Positions 16,080 to 25,141 of a stretch of 64,000 nucleotides of DNA are shown here, in pieces. How positions within the stretch are numbered: position 1 is the first letter of the stretch; each line of letters begins with the position of its first letter. This DNA comes from Armatimonadota bacterium (GTDB taxonomy: Bacteria > Armatimonadota > Zipacnadia > JAUWAU01): assembly GCA_030601885.1 (NCBI GenBank), contig JAUWAU010000001.1:62001-126000 (forward strand), given 5' to 3'. Position numbers and translations under genes: made by a program. A model generated the notes under the pieces. That model was not told where the DNA came from and did not search any database. It saw only the letters and a list, made by a program, of their open reading frames with translations.

Positions 16080-17488
16080 GCATGATCTTCCTCCGCATCG
16101 GTAGCAATGCCGAGAAGCGATATGTGGAGAGGGTAGGCACCCTTTTCTCCGGCTTGGTCGTGCGCGCCAACCTCTTTGAGGCGTCGCCGGGCATGGTTGC
16201 CAGCCTCATTTGCCGCCTCGCGGGCTTGCAGGAGCCACGGGGGTACATAATAGATCCGGTCACATACGTCTTCGGTACGGACCCGGCCCTGCCCGGAAAC
16301 GTGCGCTCGTGGCAGAAAGTTTCGGAGGAGAAAGCGACGGCGAAGTTGGCCGCGGACCTGCGGGTTCCAGAGAGCGAAGTGAGTGAGGAGTGGATACGCC
16401 CTGTGCAGGTCCCGCGGCTCCCGGAGGACGAACACAGGCGGGAGGTCCTGAGCATCAAGAGGTCGTTCCGGTCCCTCGCCGACAAAACACTCGGACGGAT
16501 GGCCTCGGTGGCGGGCCTACGCCCGCTCGCACCGACCGACCTCCGACAGCCGGAGGTGCAGGATGAGCTGGTCGCCGGAGCCATCACTTACCAGCACGAG
16601 GCTGTAGGCTCTCGCTTCGCGCACAGGCGGTACGGGCAGCTGGCGGCTGCCATCCCCCCCCCCATGTACACGCTCTGTCCTTACTTCCCGGTGCAGGACC
16701 CCGGGTCCCTCGGGATCATGGCATCGATCTGGTCGCGCTTCGCCGAGCAGCACCAAGGCGAGACGGGCATGGCCGTCTTGCAGTGCACCCCCGCTTACCT
16801 CGAAAGAGAACGCCAAGCGATAGTCGAGGCCCTCGATCGGCTACCGATTCGCGCAGTGGGGCTGTGGATAGACAATTTCGAGGAGGAACGCGCGGATGTC
16901 GGAGTGCTCAACGGGTACGTAAGGCTGGTGCATGAGCTGAGCCTGGCAGGCAAGACCGTCGTCAACCTCTTTGGCGGCGGCCTCTCCAACCTCCTCTACC
17001 CCTTTGGGCTGGCGGGCATCATCAACAATCCAGGCTACGGGGACTCAAAGCCAATCGTGCCGGTGTCAGGTGGGCGGCCAGCCGCGAAGTACTACCTCCC
17101 CAGTACCCACAAGCGGGAGACCGTCGAGGACGCACACTACTATCTGCGGCGGGCCGGACTCGGCCGGAGCTCAGAGGAGTTCCGACGAGACGTCTGCGCG
17201 TGCCCCATCTGCCGGGACGCCATTAGGCGCGGCGCCGCAGACCTCATCAGGTACTTCGGCGAGGTGGGTGAGGCGGACGAACGCCGCATATATCACCCGA
17301 CGCCACGCGCCATTGAGCGCTGCAGATTCCATTTCCTACTCTCCCGCCTGATAGAGTTCCGGTGGAGCCGGTCGGCTAGCCGCGAAGAGCTTCGGGAGCG
17401 GCTGCAGCGGGACAGCAATAGGTGGCGCGAGATACCGCGCGCAGGAGAGCACCTTCCACGGTGGTTGGCGGCCCTCGGGATCGCTTGA
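16076..17488 (+). CDS. TGT/DpdA-like TIM-barrel transglycosylase-related protein
   Basis: The protein has 470 aa. The ATG at 16076 overlaps the nuclease-like stop (ATGA), which decides the start over one 45 nt upstream. The fold order of tRNA-guanine transglycosylases is visible: YIIDPVTYVFG (Asp 60, where TGTs have the general-base Asp in D-S-G), a barrel strand AVLQCTPAYLE, VGLWIDNFEE, then VVNLFGGGLSNLL (like archaeosine-TGT HLFGAGHP), GYGDSKPIVPV (Asp 323, where TGTs have the nucleophile of FDS) and KYYLP. A zinc motif C-A-C-P-I-C at 374-379 is followed by His 407 and 419. TGTs exchange guanine for 7-deazaguanines in RNA; the DpdA branch does so in DNA. Overall similarity is remote, and insertions at 70-190 are unlike known TGTs. 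No preQ0-synthesis genes are in the window. Confidence 0.6.
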   Translation: MSMIFLRIGSNAEKRYVERVGTLFSGLVVRANLFEASPGMVASLICRLAGLQEPRGYIIDPVTYVFGTDPALPGNVRSWQKVSEEKATAKLAADLRVPESEVSEEWIRPVQVPRLPEDEHRREVLSIKRSFRSLADKTLGRMASVAGLRPLAPTDLRQPEVQDELVAGAITYQHEAVGSRFAHRRYGQLAAAIPPPMYTLCPYFPVQDPGSLGIMASIWSRFAEQHQGETGMAVLQCTPAYLERERQAIVEALDRLPIRAVGLWIDNFEEERADVGVLNGYVRLVHELSLAGKTVVNLFGGGLSNLLYPFGLAGIINNPGYGDSKPIVPVSGGRPAAKYYLPSTHKRETVEDAHYYLRRAGLGRSSEEFRRDVCACPICRDAIRRGAADLIRYFGEVGEADERRIYHPTPRAIERCRFHFLLSRLIEFRWSRSASREELRERLQRDSNRWREIPRAGEHLPRWLAALGIA

Positions 17489-17528
17489 CGGCCCCTCTCC
17501 CCACGGGCTCGCGGTCTGAGCGTTCTCC

Positions 17529-19397
17529 CTACCCTCGGCGCAGGGCCGCGTCCGCCAGGAACTCAAACGTGCTCGCCAGCAACTCGTTCGCGATGGGCAT
17601 GTTCAGCAGGCCGAACCACACGTACAGCACGCGACCGCCCTTCGGCTCGGACGTGCGATACTCCACGTACGCCACGGCATCGCCCCACCAGCGCCCCTGC
17701 TCGTCGCGCAGTTCGATCAGCGGGACGTACATGTTGCCATTGGGCACGGATCGACCCAGGAACGGCCGCCATCGGCGGTCGCCAGCTTTGGGGAACGGGA
17801 TGCGCTCCGGTAGCCCCTTCAGACGCTGCGTATGGACGTGGAACGTCAAGGTGACGTCCGTAGGCGGCGCCTCGAAGCCGCCCGCCTGCGGCTCGGCAGT
17901 CGCAACTTCGCCGCTGGGCTGGCCAACGGCCAGCGGGAGGCCGAACCTCGCTGAGGTGACGACGACTTCGCCATCCACGGTTCGGAAGAACGGATGCGGC
18001 AGACTGGCCATGGAGATCAGCAGCCCGCCCTGGTGCAGGTAGCGCACCAGCGCCTCGTCCACGTCCCGCGCCGCCCGCACGCTCTGCACGTAGTTCTCCC
18101 CGCACGCATAGATCAGCGCCGGCAGCTTCTCTGCATCCAGCGCCGCCGGATCGAGCACCTGCTCCCACGACAGCGGCCGCACATCCGCGCCGACTTCCAT
18201 GAGCCAGAAGGGCGCCTCGGAACTGGCATCGGGAAGCAGCCCGAAGGTGCGCCCCTCGATGGCGCGCTTCACGGCGGCGAGTCGCTCAGGCGAGAGCCCT
18301 GCGGCGGTGACAGGCCTTGCAGCGCGCGGTCCCTGCTTGAAGCGCCGTGCGTGCTTCGCCGTCAAATCGATGTACTTCTCCCCATGCTCTAGCGACGGCT
18401 CGATCTCGCTGCCCTCGTGCCATTCGTTCCACGAGGTGATGAGCACCCAATGCGGATCGCATTCGATGGCCAGCTCCCACAGCGCCTCGTACAGCCGCCC
18501 ATCGAAGCGCCGCACATTCAGCCCCGGCTCGCGAATCTTGGTGTCGTCGTATCCGGGGATGACCGTCAGCGACGAGATGCGCCCATAGGCGTCGGCCGCC
18601 CCGACGGCGTCGGCGTATCTGCCCTGCAGCCTCGCTGAGACGTCGTCGGGCTGAGCATCCCGCAGGGACCCGGCGCAGTTGTAGATGTGCAGGCCATCGA
18701 AAACGCGGGCGGCCGCGCGGCTGAACCGGTCGGCGATCGCCACGAGACCGTCGGGATGCCGTTCGTTGACCTCAGTGAGCACGCTCGCCCAGTCGGCCAT
18801 GCCGAGCTGCCCCATGGCCCGGCCGTAGACGAAGATCACCGGCTTGCCCTGCACTTTCAGGAAGGCCGGATGGGCGCCATACTGCCGCAGGATGTAGAGA
18901 AAGTCATCCACGGCCGATTCGTACTCGCCGGGCCTCGGCACGCGCTCGTAGTAGACGGTGACCTCGATGCCCTGTTTCTCAGCGGCTTCGAGTATCAGCG
19001 GCATGGCCTGGTCGTGGAAGTCTCCCTGGACCCACCAGGAGCTGATCATCCCGTCCACGCCGGCGCGCTCGGCCAGCTCCATGTGGTAGGCGATGATCTT
19101 CGGGTCGTGCGAGTCGAACGGCCCGATGCTCGGGTAGTGCGTCATGCTGCCAATGCTATGCCCCTCGACGTCCACGTTGTTGTAATGCCGCCATCGCCCG
19201 GTGACCTCGGGCGTGCCGTACCACGGATAGTAGAAGGCGAGCACCTTGCGCGGCACGTTCTCCCATCGGACCGCCATGCGCTCTCGCAAGGCGCTCACCT
19301 CAAGCTCCGCGGCGCTCGCGGCATTGGGGAGCAGGCCGAGGCACACGATTCCGGCCAGGAAGGTCACGGCGAGTGTGGATGCGTGGAATGGGCACAC
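17529..19397 (-). CDS. Secreted GH99-like glycoside hydrolase
   Basis: The protein has 622 aa. The start is a GTG at 19397 with GGGAGG 9 nt upstream, opening a signal peptide (TLAVTFLAGIVCLGLL, ending NAASAAE). The catalytic TIM barrel is evident: LAFYYPWYGTPE, then GVDGMISSWW, KPVIFVYGRAM, and VLITSWNEWHEGSEIEPS. The last segment, with the W-N-E-W and E-G-x-x-I-E-P-S residues, is characteristic of GH99 and related endo-acting families that act on mannans and other polysaccharides. A C-terminal domain of about 220 aa (from TAAGLSPERLAAVKRAI) looks like a glutamine-amidotransferase-like or trehalose-utilisation-type fold (ALIYACGENYV, LVRYLHQGGLLI). It is convergent with the TGT-like operon, 40 nt apart. 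Confidence 0.82.
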   Translation of the reverse strand: MCPFHASTLAVTFLAGIVCLGLLPNAASAAELEVSALRERMAVRWENVPRKVLAFYYPWYGTPEVTGRWRHYNNVDVEGHSIGSMTHYPSIGPFDSHDPKIIAYHMELAERAGVDGMISSWWVQGDFHDQAMPLILEAAEKQGIEVTVYYERVPRPGEYESAVDDFLYILRQYGAHPAFLKVQGKPVIFVYGRAMGQLGMADWASVLTEVNERHPDGLVAIADRFSRAAARVFDGLHIYNCAGSLRDAQPDDVSARLQGRYADAVGAADAYGRISSLTVIPGYDDTKIREPGLNVRRFDGRLYEALWELAIECDPHWVLITSWNEWHEGSEIEPSLEHGEKYIDLTAKHARRFKQGPRAARPVTAAGLSPERLAAVKRAIEGRTFGLLPDASSEAPFWLMEVGADVRPLSWEQVLDPAALDAEKLPALIYACGENYVQSVRAARDVDEALVRYLHQGGLLISMASLPHPFFRTVDGEVVVTSARFGLPLAVGQPSGEVATAEPQAGGFEAPPTDVTLTFHVHTQRLKGLPERIPFPKAGDRRWRPFLGRSVPNGNMYVPLIELRDEQGRWWGDAVAYVEYRTSEPKGGRVLYVWFGLLNMPIANELLASTFEFLADAALRRG

Positions 19398-19448
19398 GAG
19401 GGCTACCTCCCAAACGTCGGGGTCGTATCTTTGAAGTGCAATTTGCCA

Positions 19449-19563
19449 AGCACGTGCAGGCTGGAAGCCTGCGCTCCCAGGGTCAGGAAGCTTGCGCTCT
19501 CCGGGACCGCAGGCCCCTGTCTGAAGCGGGGTCCCGTATGGGACATCCTTGCCTGCATTCCTG
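19449..19563. repeat. Composite GC-rich repeat block
   Basis: CACGTGCAGGCTGGAAGCCT, shared with 1474-1490, is followed by a second AAGCTTGCGCTC unit, a GGGACCGCAGGC unit, then CCTGTCTGAAGCGGGGTCCC, a word shared with 37549-37566. It sits upstream of the GTG start of the GH99-like gene. Immediately after it, GAAGATGTGACCCC matches the end of the inverted repeat at 38708. Confidence 0.65.
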
Positions 19564-19577
19564 GAAGATGTGACCCC

Positions 19578-21041
19578 TTAACGCCGAATCACCGCCACCC
19601 ACGGTCCCTTCCCCGGCGCGCTCACGGTGGCGACCTGATTGCCCGTCAGCCTCGTCTCACCGGCCCATTCGCCCCCGAGGATGCCGCCGGCATCCTCACT
19701 GACGTCAATCCACCTCGCCATGAACTGCCCATCGTGCCCTCTCAGATCCAGCCCGACCGATCCCCCTTCCGTGATGAACAGGACGTACTGCTCCCCCGGC
19801 TTCGCCGCGAGATACGCCTCGTTCTCCTCGCGGTCGCGCAGTAGGTTCATGCGCGGCTCCACGTCCCAGAACTTGACGAGCGTCTCCACCTGGCGTGCCG
19901 ACCGAATGCACGCCTGCGAGATCTCGTTCAGCCCGATCCCCGAGGTCGGTCGGTGGAAGCGGCTCGACGCGGCGCCGCCGATGAGGTTCCGCCAGAACCG
20001 CTCGACGCCATCCTTCGGCGTTCCCGAGCCAAAGCTCGTCTCTCCGGCCGAATAGATCTTCGTGTGGTTCAGCGGCCGAGGCGTATCGACGATCTGCGTC
20101 GCGATCCATTGGAAGCGGTCCCAGTGGTCCTGGCCGAAGTTGCGGCTGTTGACCTGGGACGCGTCGATAAACGGGTACATCTCCGGATCATCGAAAGCCA
20201 CCCGCAGCTTCCCCGACTGCTCCGGCTTCCACGCATCGTCGAACATGTCCGTCGCGTAGACCAAAACGCCTTTCTCCCTGGCCCGGTCGCGGATGAACTG
20301 CATCCAGTGCTGCCCCCACTGCACCGGCGTCGAAGTCTCGTTGTTGATGCAGTACAGCACGTTGCCGTAGTCCAGGCTGCAGGAGAGCATCTTCGCCACG
20401 AAGCGCTCCTGATACCGCCTGACCACATCGAGTCGCTTTTCGTACCGCGGCATCCCGGGGATGCTGTGGAAGAACGGCTGCCTGTCGCGCGCCGGGTGGT
20501 CGGGATAGCGCGTGGCCAGCCCCGACTCCTCCGGGGTATAGTTGACGTTGTTCTCCGGGTTGTACGGATGGGGAACCCAGTTGTCCCTGGCGTAGTCGAA
20601 GCGATCCCACACCTCGATCTGCACGATGACGTCGCGCTCGTGCGTCAGCCGCAGCATCGTCTCGAACCGCCGCCAGTACTCGTCGTTCCACTGGTTCAGG
20701 GTGTACTTGCCGTTCTCGAGCTGCCTATAGGGGTACACCTCGAAGTCGTGGTCCGGCCGATCGCTCATCGTATTCCGGATGACGTTGCCGCCGACGCTGG
20801 CGAGGAGGTCGAGGTGCTCCTCGAGATCGGGGATCTGGAACAGGCTGTCGTCCTTGGAGCCGCCGATCAGCAGCACCGGCTCGCCTTTGTACTGCCAGTA
20901 GCGCGGATTGGCAGCATAGGGTTGGATTCGGTCCTCGTTCTTCATCGGCACCGCCTCCTTCGGAGCAGTCTCGCCCGGAGCCCGCGCGCAGGCGCAGCCC
21001 AGCGTGATCACGAACGCAAGCCAACCAAGCCGTCGCATCAT
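19578..21041 (-). CDS. Lipoprotein glycoside hydrolase, clan GH-A-like TIM barrel
   Basis: The protein has 487 aa. ATG at 21041 has GGGAGG upstream. Residues 1-19 form a signal ending in ITLGC, a lipobox, so the protein is lipid-anchored. The N-terminal PRYWQYKGEPVLLIGGS is the opening strand seen in GH5-type and apiosidase-like (DUF4038) enzymes. The acid/base Glu is likely in NVLYCINNETST, and the nucleophile Glu in IYSAGETSFGS. The strand ASVGGNVIRNTMSDR and QIEVWDRFDY complete the barrel. The last 80 aa form a small beta domain (AAKPGEQYVLFITEGG, FMARWIDV), typical of DUF4038 neighbours. It is likely to cleave a plant or algal glycan at the cell surface. Substrate unknown. Confidence 0.75.
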   Translation of the reverse strand: MMRRLGWLAFVITLGCACARAPGETAPKEAVPMKNEDRIQPYAANPRYWQYKGEPVLLIGGSKDDSLFQIPDLEEHLDLLASVGGNVIRNTMSDRPDHDFEVYPYRQLENGKYTLNQWNDEYWRRFETMLRLTHERDVIVQIEVWDRFDYARDNWVPHPYNPENNVNYTPEESGLATRYPDHPARDRQPFFHSIPGMPRYEKRLDVVRRYQERFVAKMLSCSLDYGNVLYCINNETSTPVQWGQHWMQFIRDRAREKGVLVYATDMFDDAWKPEQSGKLRVAFDDPEMYPFIDASQVNSRNFGQDHWDRFQWIATQIVDTPRPLNHTKIYSAGETSFGSGTPKDGVERFWRNLIGGAASSRFHRPTSGIGLNEISQACIRSARQVETLVKFWDVEPRMNLLRDREENEAYLAAKPGEQYVLFITEGGSVGLDLRGHDGQFMARWIDVSEDAGGILGGEWAGETRLTGNQVATVSAPGKGPWVAVIRR

Positions 21042-21464
21042 TGTCGCCCCCTCCCAGAACAGGGATTACATCGCCAGGACTCAATCCTGGCCGGCTCGAC
21101 GGCGGCAGCCCACACGGTCACTCCCTGCGAACATTGAACCCTAAGCATCGACGCTGCCGCCTGGCATTGACCCTCGATCCCCAAGCCCCGCCCACCGTAC
21201 GCGCCATCCGGCCTCCCCCCTATGGGTTAACGTACGCCCAGCACGAGCACACCGGCGCCTTCGCTGCGCGCCGCAGCTTCCCCTCCCCCCGTCCGCGTTG
21301 GCCAAAGGGATCGCCTCAGCACCGTCGCGCGTCTCCGAAGACGCGAGCAGGAGGATGGGCAGCCCTGCGCGAAGAGTCACTGCGAGAGCGCAGTTCCGCC
21401 TGTCGGCACAGCAGACGGCACCCAGCCAGGGCTGCCGGCAACAACTGCGGGCGAGGTCGTCAGC
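21042..21464. other. Intergenic region upstream of the R-M-like operon
   Basis: 423 bp without a credible gene. It separates the divergent lipoprotein hydrolase and methylase genes, so it must hold both promoters, but I find no good -35/-10 pair. A hairpin, GCGTCT/AGACGC, lies near 21328-21345. Short frames here are not supported. Confidence 0.6.
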
Positions 21465-24443
21465 ATGCCAGGGTCTGCCCAGACCAACTGCCGCCGCGTT
21501 CTGGAGGAGACGGGCTTCGCTTCGTCCCCCAACTTGGTGCAGCTCGCTGGCTTGCGGGGTCAGAGCATCGATCGCGCCGTGCGCTATGCTTCCCTCATCG
21601 CGCAGGAAGGTGCCCCCGAGAGCGTGTACGAGGTCGGGGGAATGCCCGTCATCTACTTCAAATCCCTTGAGGCCGCTTCCCCAGAAGCGCTCGCCAAGCT
21701 TCACAAGCTGATCTGGAATCGCGGGGATGCCCCCCTCGCTATGGTGGTAACGCCCACACAGGTCCGCCTCTACAACTGCTACTCGCGACCAGTGGACGAC
21801 GCAGATGACACGCCCCACCTCTTGGATGAGTTGCGCCTCACCGAAGGGGAACTCCGCAAGCTGCGGCGCAGGTACCAGCGCGAGGCGTTCGATACCGGCA
21901 GCTTCTGGCGCACGGCCGATCCGAGCATAAATGCGGCCCAGCGCGTGGACCGCCAGCTCCTAGGCGACATCGGCGCCACCGCGGAAGCGCTTCGTGGCGA
22001 GGGGCTGAGCAGCGACACCGCACACGCCCTCGTCGGCCGCGCCATTTTTCTGGCCTACCTTCGCGATCGCCAAATGCTGGCGGTGAGCTGCCTGCAACGC
22101 GCGTGCGGCGCCTCCGAACTCGAGGCGGTCTTCAGCAGTGCCCGGGCGACTCGCCGCCTGTTCCGCTGGATGGACCGCACCTTCAAGGCCGACCTGTTTC
22201 CTCTGCCCAGGCCGGCCGCACAGGCCCTTCAAGACCGCCACACCCGGTTGGTGGGGTTGTTCCTGCAGGGCTTTGACATGCGCGCCGGGCAGGGACGGCT
22301 TTGGCCGTACGACTTCCGGACGATACCGACCGCGCTCGTCAGCAACATCTACGAGATGTTCGCACAGGAAGCCGACGAAAAAGCGGCCCACGCCAAGGGG
22401 ATTCACTGTACCCCACCGTTCCTCGCCAACATAGTTCTCTCCCGGGCCATGGAGGGGGTCAACTCCCGTGCGCGCGTGCTCGATCCCGCTTGCGGGTCCG
22501 GAGTGTTTCTGGTTGAAGCCTTCAGGCACCTCGCCCACCTCCGCGCGAGCGAGACCGGGAGGTGGCCAAGCCGCCGCGAGCTGTCCAAGATGCTCACCTC
22601 CCAGATATACGGGCTGGAGATAAGCCAAGAGGCAGCGCGGATCACCGCGTTCAGCCTCTACCTCGCACTCCTGGAACTCGCGGAGGACGGACCTGTGGGG
22701 CGAGACCGCCAACTTCCGCGTCTGCTCAATCGGTCTGTGTTCTCTCCGGTCGACGCGTTCGACCAGGAAGCCCCGTTCAACAAGGCAGCCCCGTTCGCCC
22801 GGCGTCAGTTCGACTTGATCATCTCGAATCCGCCGTGGACCTCGTGGTCGGAGGCGAAACAACCCGAGCTCGGCGAAAGGTACTGCCAGGAGCGCGACCT
22901 CCCCATAGCCGACAGGCAGCCCTACCAAGCGTTTCTCTGGCGGGCCGAGGACTTCGTGCGAGAGGGCGGTCGCATCGCCATGCTCGTGAAGGCCGGGCTG
23001 CTGTTCCAGCGTCGACGCGATGCTGTGCGCGTCCGGCGAAGGCTCCTCAAAGACTTGACAGTCGAGACAGTATTGAACCTGATGGACCTTCGGCACGCTC
23101 CCCTCTTCCATGCGGTGACTGCGCCCGCTGTCGCCGTCTTCTGGCGACCAAAGGCACCGGACGATGAGGCCACCCTGACCTACGTCTGTCCGAAGTGGTC
23201 CCATGCGGCGAGGCGTACCGGCCGGTTCGTCGTCGACGCCCAAGACGTGGCCTCGCTCCGCACCTCCGACCTCGTCGAGAACGAGTGGCTCTGGAAGACA
23301 GCCTTCTGGGGGACGCCAGCTGATAAGGCACTCATGGATAAGGTGCGCGGATATCCCCCCTTAGGCGACCTAGTCGCCAGTCGCAGGTGGGTGAGCGGGA
23401 TCGGCTTCCAGCAACGAGGGGAGGCGCGTCCTGGCCGAGGTTTGGTCGGCTGCCCGTGCCTCGACACTAAACACGCCACCCGCTATGGCCTCCGGGTGGA
23501 AGGACTGCCGCCTGTTACGCGCCAAGCGTGGCACAGGAAGATTTCCCGCCAGCTGTTTGCGGGGGCCCAGATCATCGTGCGGCGCGCCGCTGTCGCCGGC
23601 CGCCTGTGCGCTGCCTTCACACGCAAACCTGTGGTTTTCAACAAGCAGTTCTGGGGGGCTGTCGTGTCCCCGGCAGACTGCGATGTCGGGCGCTATATCT
23701 CGGCGGTGCTGAACTCTGATCTCGTCGCCTACTTGGTTTTCATGAGTGCAGCCTCGTGGGGCGTCGAGCGCTCCGAGCTCATAGTGGACGACATCCTCAG
23801 TGTGCCGATTCCACGCTGGGAAAGCCTCACCGAGGGGTGCCGCCGTCGTGTCCTGGATCTCGAGCGCGAGGCTCGTCGGGCGGCCGAGAACAGCCACGAG
23901 CGGTGCGTCCACGATGCTCATCGCCGCCTTGAAAGGGTGATCTTCGCAGCGTATGGCCTCACAGCGGAGGAGCGCCAGTTAGTCTCCGACGGCCTGATGG
24001 CTTCGGTGGACTTCTTTGAGCGTCGGCAGGGGGCCGAGGCGCTGAAGCCAGTCAACGAGGCATGGCTCGTGGCCTACGCCGAGGCTCTGCTCAGCGTGAT
24101 GAACCCGTACCTCCAGGCGATCGGAGCGGAGGTCCGGGCTGTCATCCATTACGTCCCCTCCGCCCCCTTGCAAGTAGTCCAGTTCACCCAGGCTCGGCTG
24201 GGCACTTCCGGAAGTGTCGTGGTCGTGGAGGAGGCCCCAGGCATACGAGATGCCTTACAGGCGCTCAGCGACGAGCTGCAGACGCAGGTTGCCAAACATT
24301 TGGCGACTCGCCGCAATCTGCGCGTATATGAAAACGGCACGCTCTACGTGATCAAGCATGCAGAGCGGCGCAACTGGACCCGTTCGGCCGGCCGCATGGA
24401 CGGCGATGACATCGTGCGCGAGCATCTGGAGGCTCTCCCGTGA
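21465..24443 (+). CDS. N6-adenine DNA methyltransferase, Eco57I/type IIG-like
   Basis: The protein has 992 aa. ATG at 21465 follows GAGGT. Motif I is DPACGSGVFL (residues 340-349) and motif IV is NPPW (455-458), which identify an amino-methylating enzyme on adenine. The preceding helix HCTPPFLANIVLSRAM is the usual TPxxLAxxI approach to motif I. Residues 1-140 (VIYFKSLE, LWNRGDAPLAMVV-like strand, VRLYNCYSRP) form an N-terminal domain seen in large type IIG-like methylases. Residues about 620-830 resemble a TaqI-like target-recognition domain (IIVRRAAVAGR, PVVFNKQFWG, AVLNSDLVAYL). The last 150 aa are unassigned. It is followed by a nuclease-like gene in a GTGA overlap, consistent with a restriction-modification pair. 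Confidence 0.82.
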   Translation: MPGSAQTNCRRVLEETGFASSPNLVQLAGLRGQSIDRAVRYASLIAQEGAPESVYEVGGMPVIYFKSLEAASPEALAKLHKLIWNRGDAPLAMVVTPTQVRLYNCYSRPVDDADDTPHLLDELRLTEGELRKLRRRYQREAFDTGSFWRTADPSINAAQRVDRQLLGDIGATAEALRGEGLSSDTAHALVGRAIFLAYLRDRQMLAVSCLQRACGASELEAVFSSARATRRLFRWMDRTFKADLFPLPRPAAQALQDRHTRLVGLFLQGFDMRAGQGRLWPYDFRTIPTALVSNIYEMFAQEADEKAAHAKGIHCTPPFLANIVLSRAMEGVNSRARVLDPACGSGVFLVEAFRHLAHLRASETGRWPSRRELSKMLTSQIYGLEISQEAARITAFSLYLALLELAEDGPVGRDRQLPRLLNRSVFSPVDAFDQEAPFNKAAPFARRQFDLIISNPPWTSWSEAKQPELGERYCQERDLPIADRQPYQAFLWRAEDFVREGGRIAMLVKAGLLFQRRRDAVRVRRRLLKDLTVETVLNLMDLRHAPLFHAVTAPAVAVFWRPKAPDDEATLTYVCPKWSHAARRTGRFVVDAQDVASLRTSDLVENEWLWKTAFWGTPADKALMDKVRGYPPLGDLVASRRWVSGIGFQQRGEARPGRGLVGCPCLDTKHATRYGLRVEGLPPVTRQAWHRKISRQLFAGAQIIVRRAAVAGRLCAAFTRKPVVFNKQFWGAVVSPADCDVGRYISAVLNSDLVAYLVFMSAASWGVERSELIVDDILSVPIPRWESLTEGCRRRVLDLEREARRAAENSHERCVHDAHRRLERVIFAAYGLTAEERQLVSDGLMASVDFFERRQGAEALKPVNEAWLVAYAEALLSVMNPYLQAIGAEVRAVIHYVPSAPLQVVQFTQARLGTSGSVVVVEEAPGIRDALQALSDELQTQVAKHLATRRNLRVYENGTLYVIKHAERRNWTRSAGRMDGDDIVREHLEALP

Positions 24444-25096
24444 CGCGCGGGGCAGCAGAGGACCCACTGGGCGAGCCGAGCCTCGGGATCGAATTTGCGG
24501 CTATGTGCGCGTTGGTGGAGATCGTGGCCGCCGCCTCCAAACGGTTGGCGACTGACCAGAAGTGCAAGCACATGCTTGAGCCTCAACTGAATCCCCGTTT
24601 CCTCGCGGCGCTGATCACCGAAAAGACTCGTCGTGGCCTCCATCTGCGTTTCGAGGGCGACGGTGCGACCTGGACGGAGGACGATCCACCCAAGAAGATC
24701 GGCGAGGTAGACATAAAGGTCATGTTCGCGCACTCCTGGCGGGACGAGGACTCCTACCTCGGGCTGGAGTGCAAGCGGCTGGGCCAGGCCCCCCGGCTTC
24801 GCAGACTCTTCGGCCGGTACGTGAGCGAAGGTGTCATGAGGTTCGTGACCGGTAAGTACAGCCGCGGACACAGATGGGGGATGATGGTCGGGTACGTCAT
24901 AGACGGCTGCGTGAGCGCAGCAGCGCGCCGCCTGCGCGCGACCATCTGCCGGGCCCGAGTCCGGGCCGCCATGGTCGAGGGCTTAGCCCCTGCGCGCGAC
25001 ATCGCCCCGATCCGCCACCTCTACGGAACATGGCACAAGCAGCGCAAAACCAACATCCCGATTCGCCTTCTCCACTACCTTTTTCCGCTCCCATGA
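24440..25096 (+). CDS. Putative PD-(D/E)XK restriction endonuclease partner
   Basis: The protein has 218 aa. The start is a GTG whose last bases overlap the methylase stop (GTGA), so the two genes are translationally coupled. The nuclease core is visible as KIGEVDIKVMF (Asp about residue 91) followed by YLGLECKRLG (E-x-K at about 109-111). The next helix contains RYVSEGVMRFVTGKYS, which would hold catalytic or DNA-contacting residues, and MMVGYVIDG gives a further core strand. It most likely supplies cleavage to the methylase upstream. The family is not one I can name, and no specificity can be read. It is convergent with the heparinase-type gene, 45 bp away. Confidence 0.62.
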   Translation: MTRGAAEDPLGEPSLGIEFAAMCALVEIVAAASKRLATDQKCKHMLEPQLNPRFLAALITEKTRRGLHLRFEGDGATWTEDDPPKKIGEVDIKVMFAHSWRDEDSYLGLECKRLGQAPRLRRLFGRYVSEGVMRFVTGKYSRGHRWGMMVGYVIDGCVSAAARRLRATICRARVRAAMVEGLAPARDIAPIRHLYGTWHKQRKTNIPIRLLHYLFPLP

Positions 25097-25141
25097 TCTG
25101 GCCCCGAGGCCCACCGTAGCCACAGCGACCGCATCGCTCGG

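Noticed and set aside
14337..17488. Calling this a complete dpd DNA-modification cluster
   Set aside because: Only a remote DpdA/TGT relative is visible; none of the other dpd genes or preQ0-synthesis genes is in the window.
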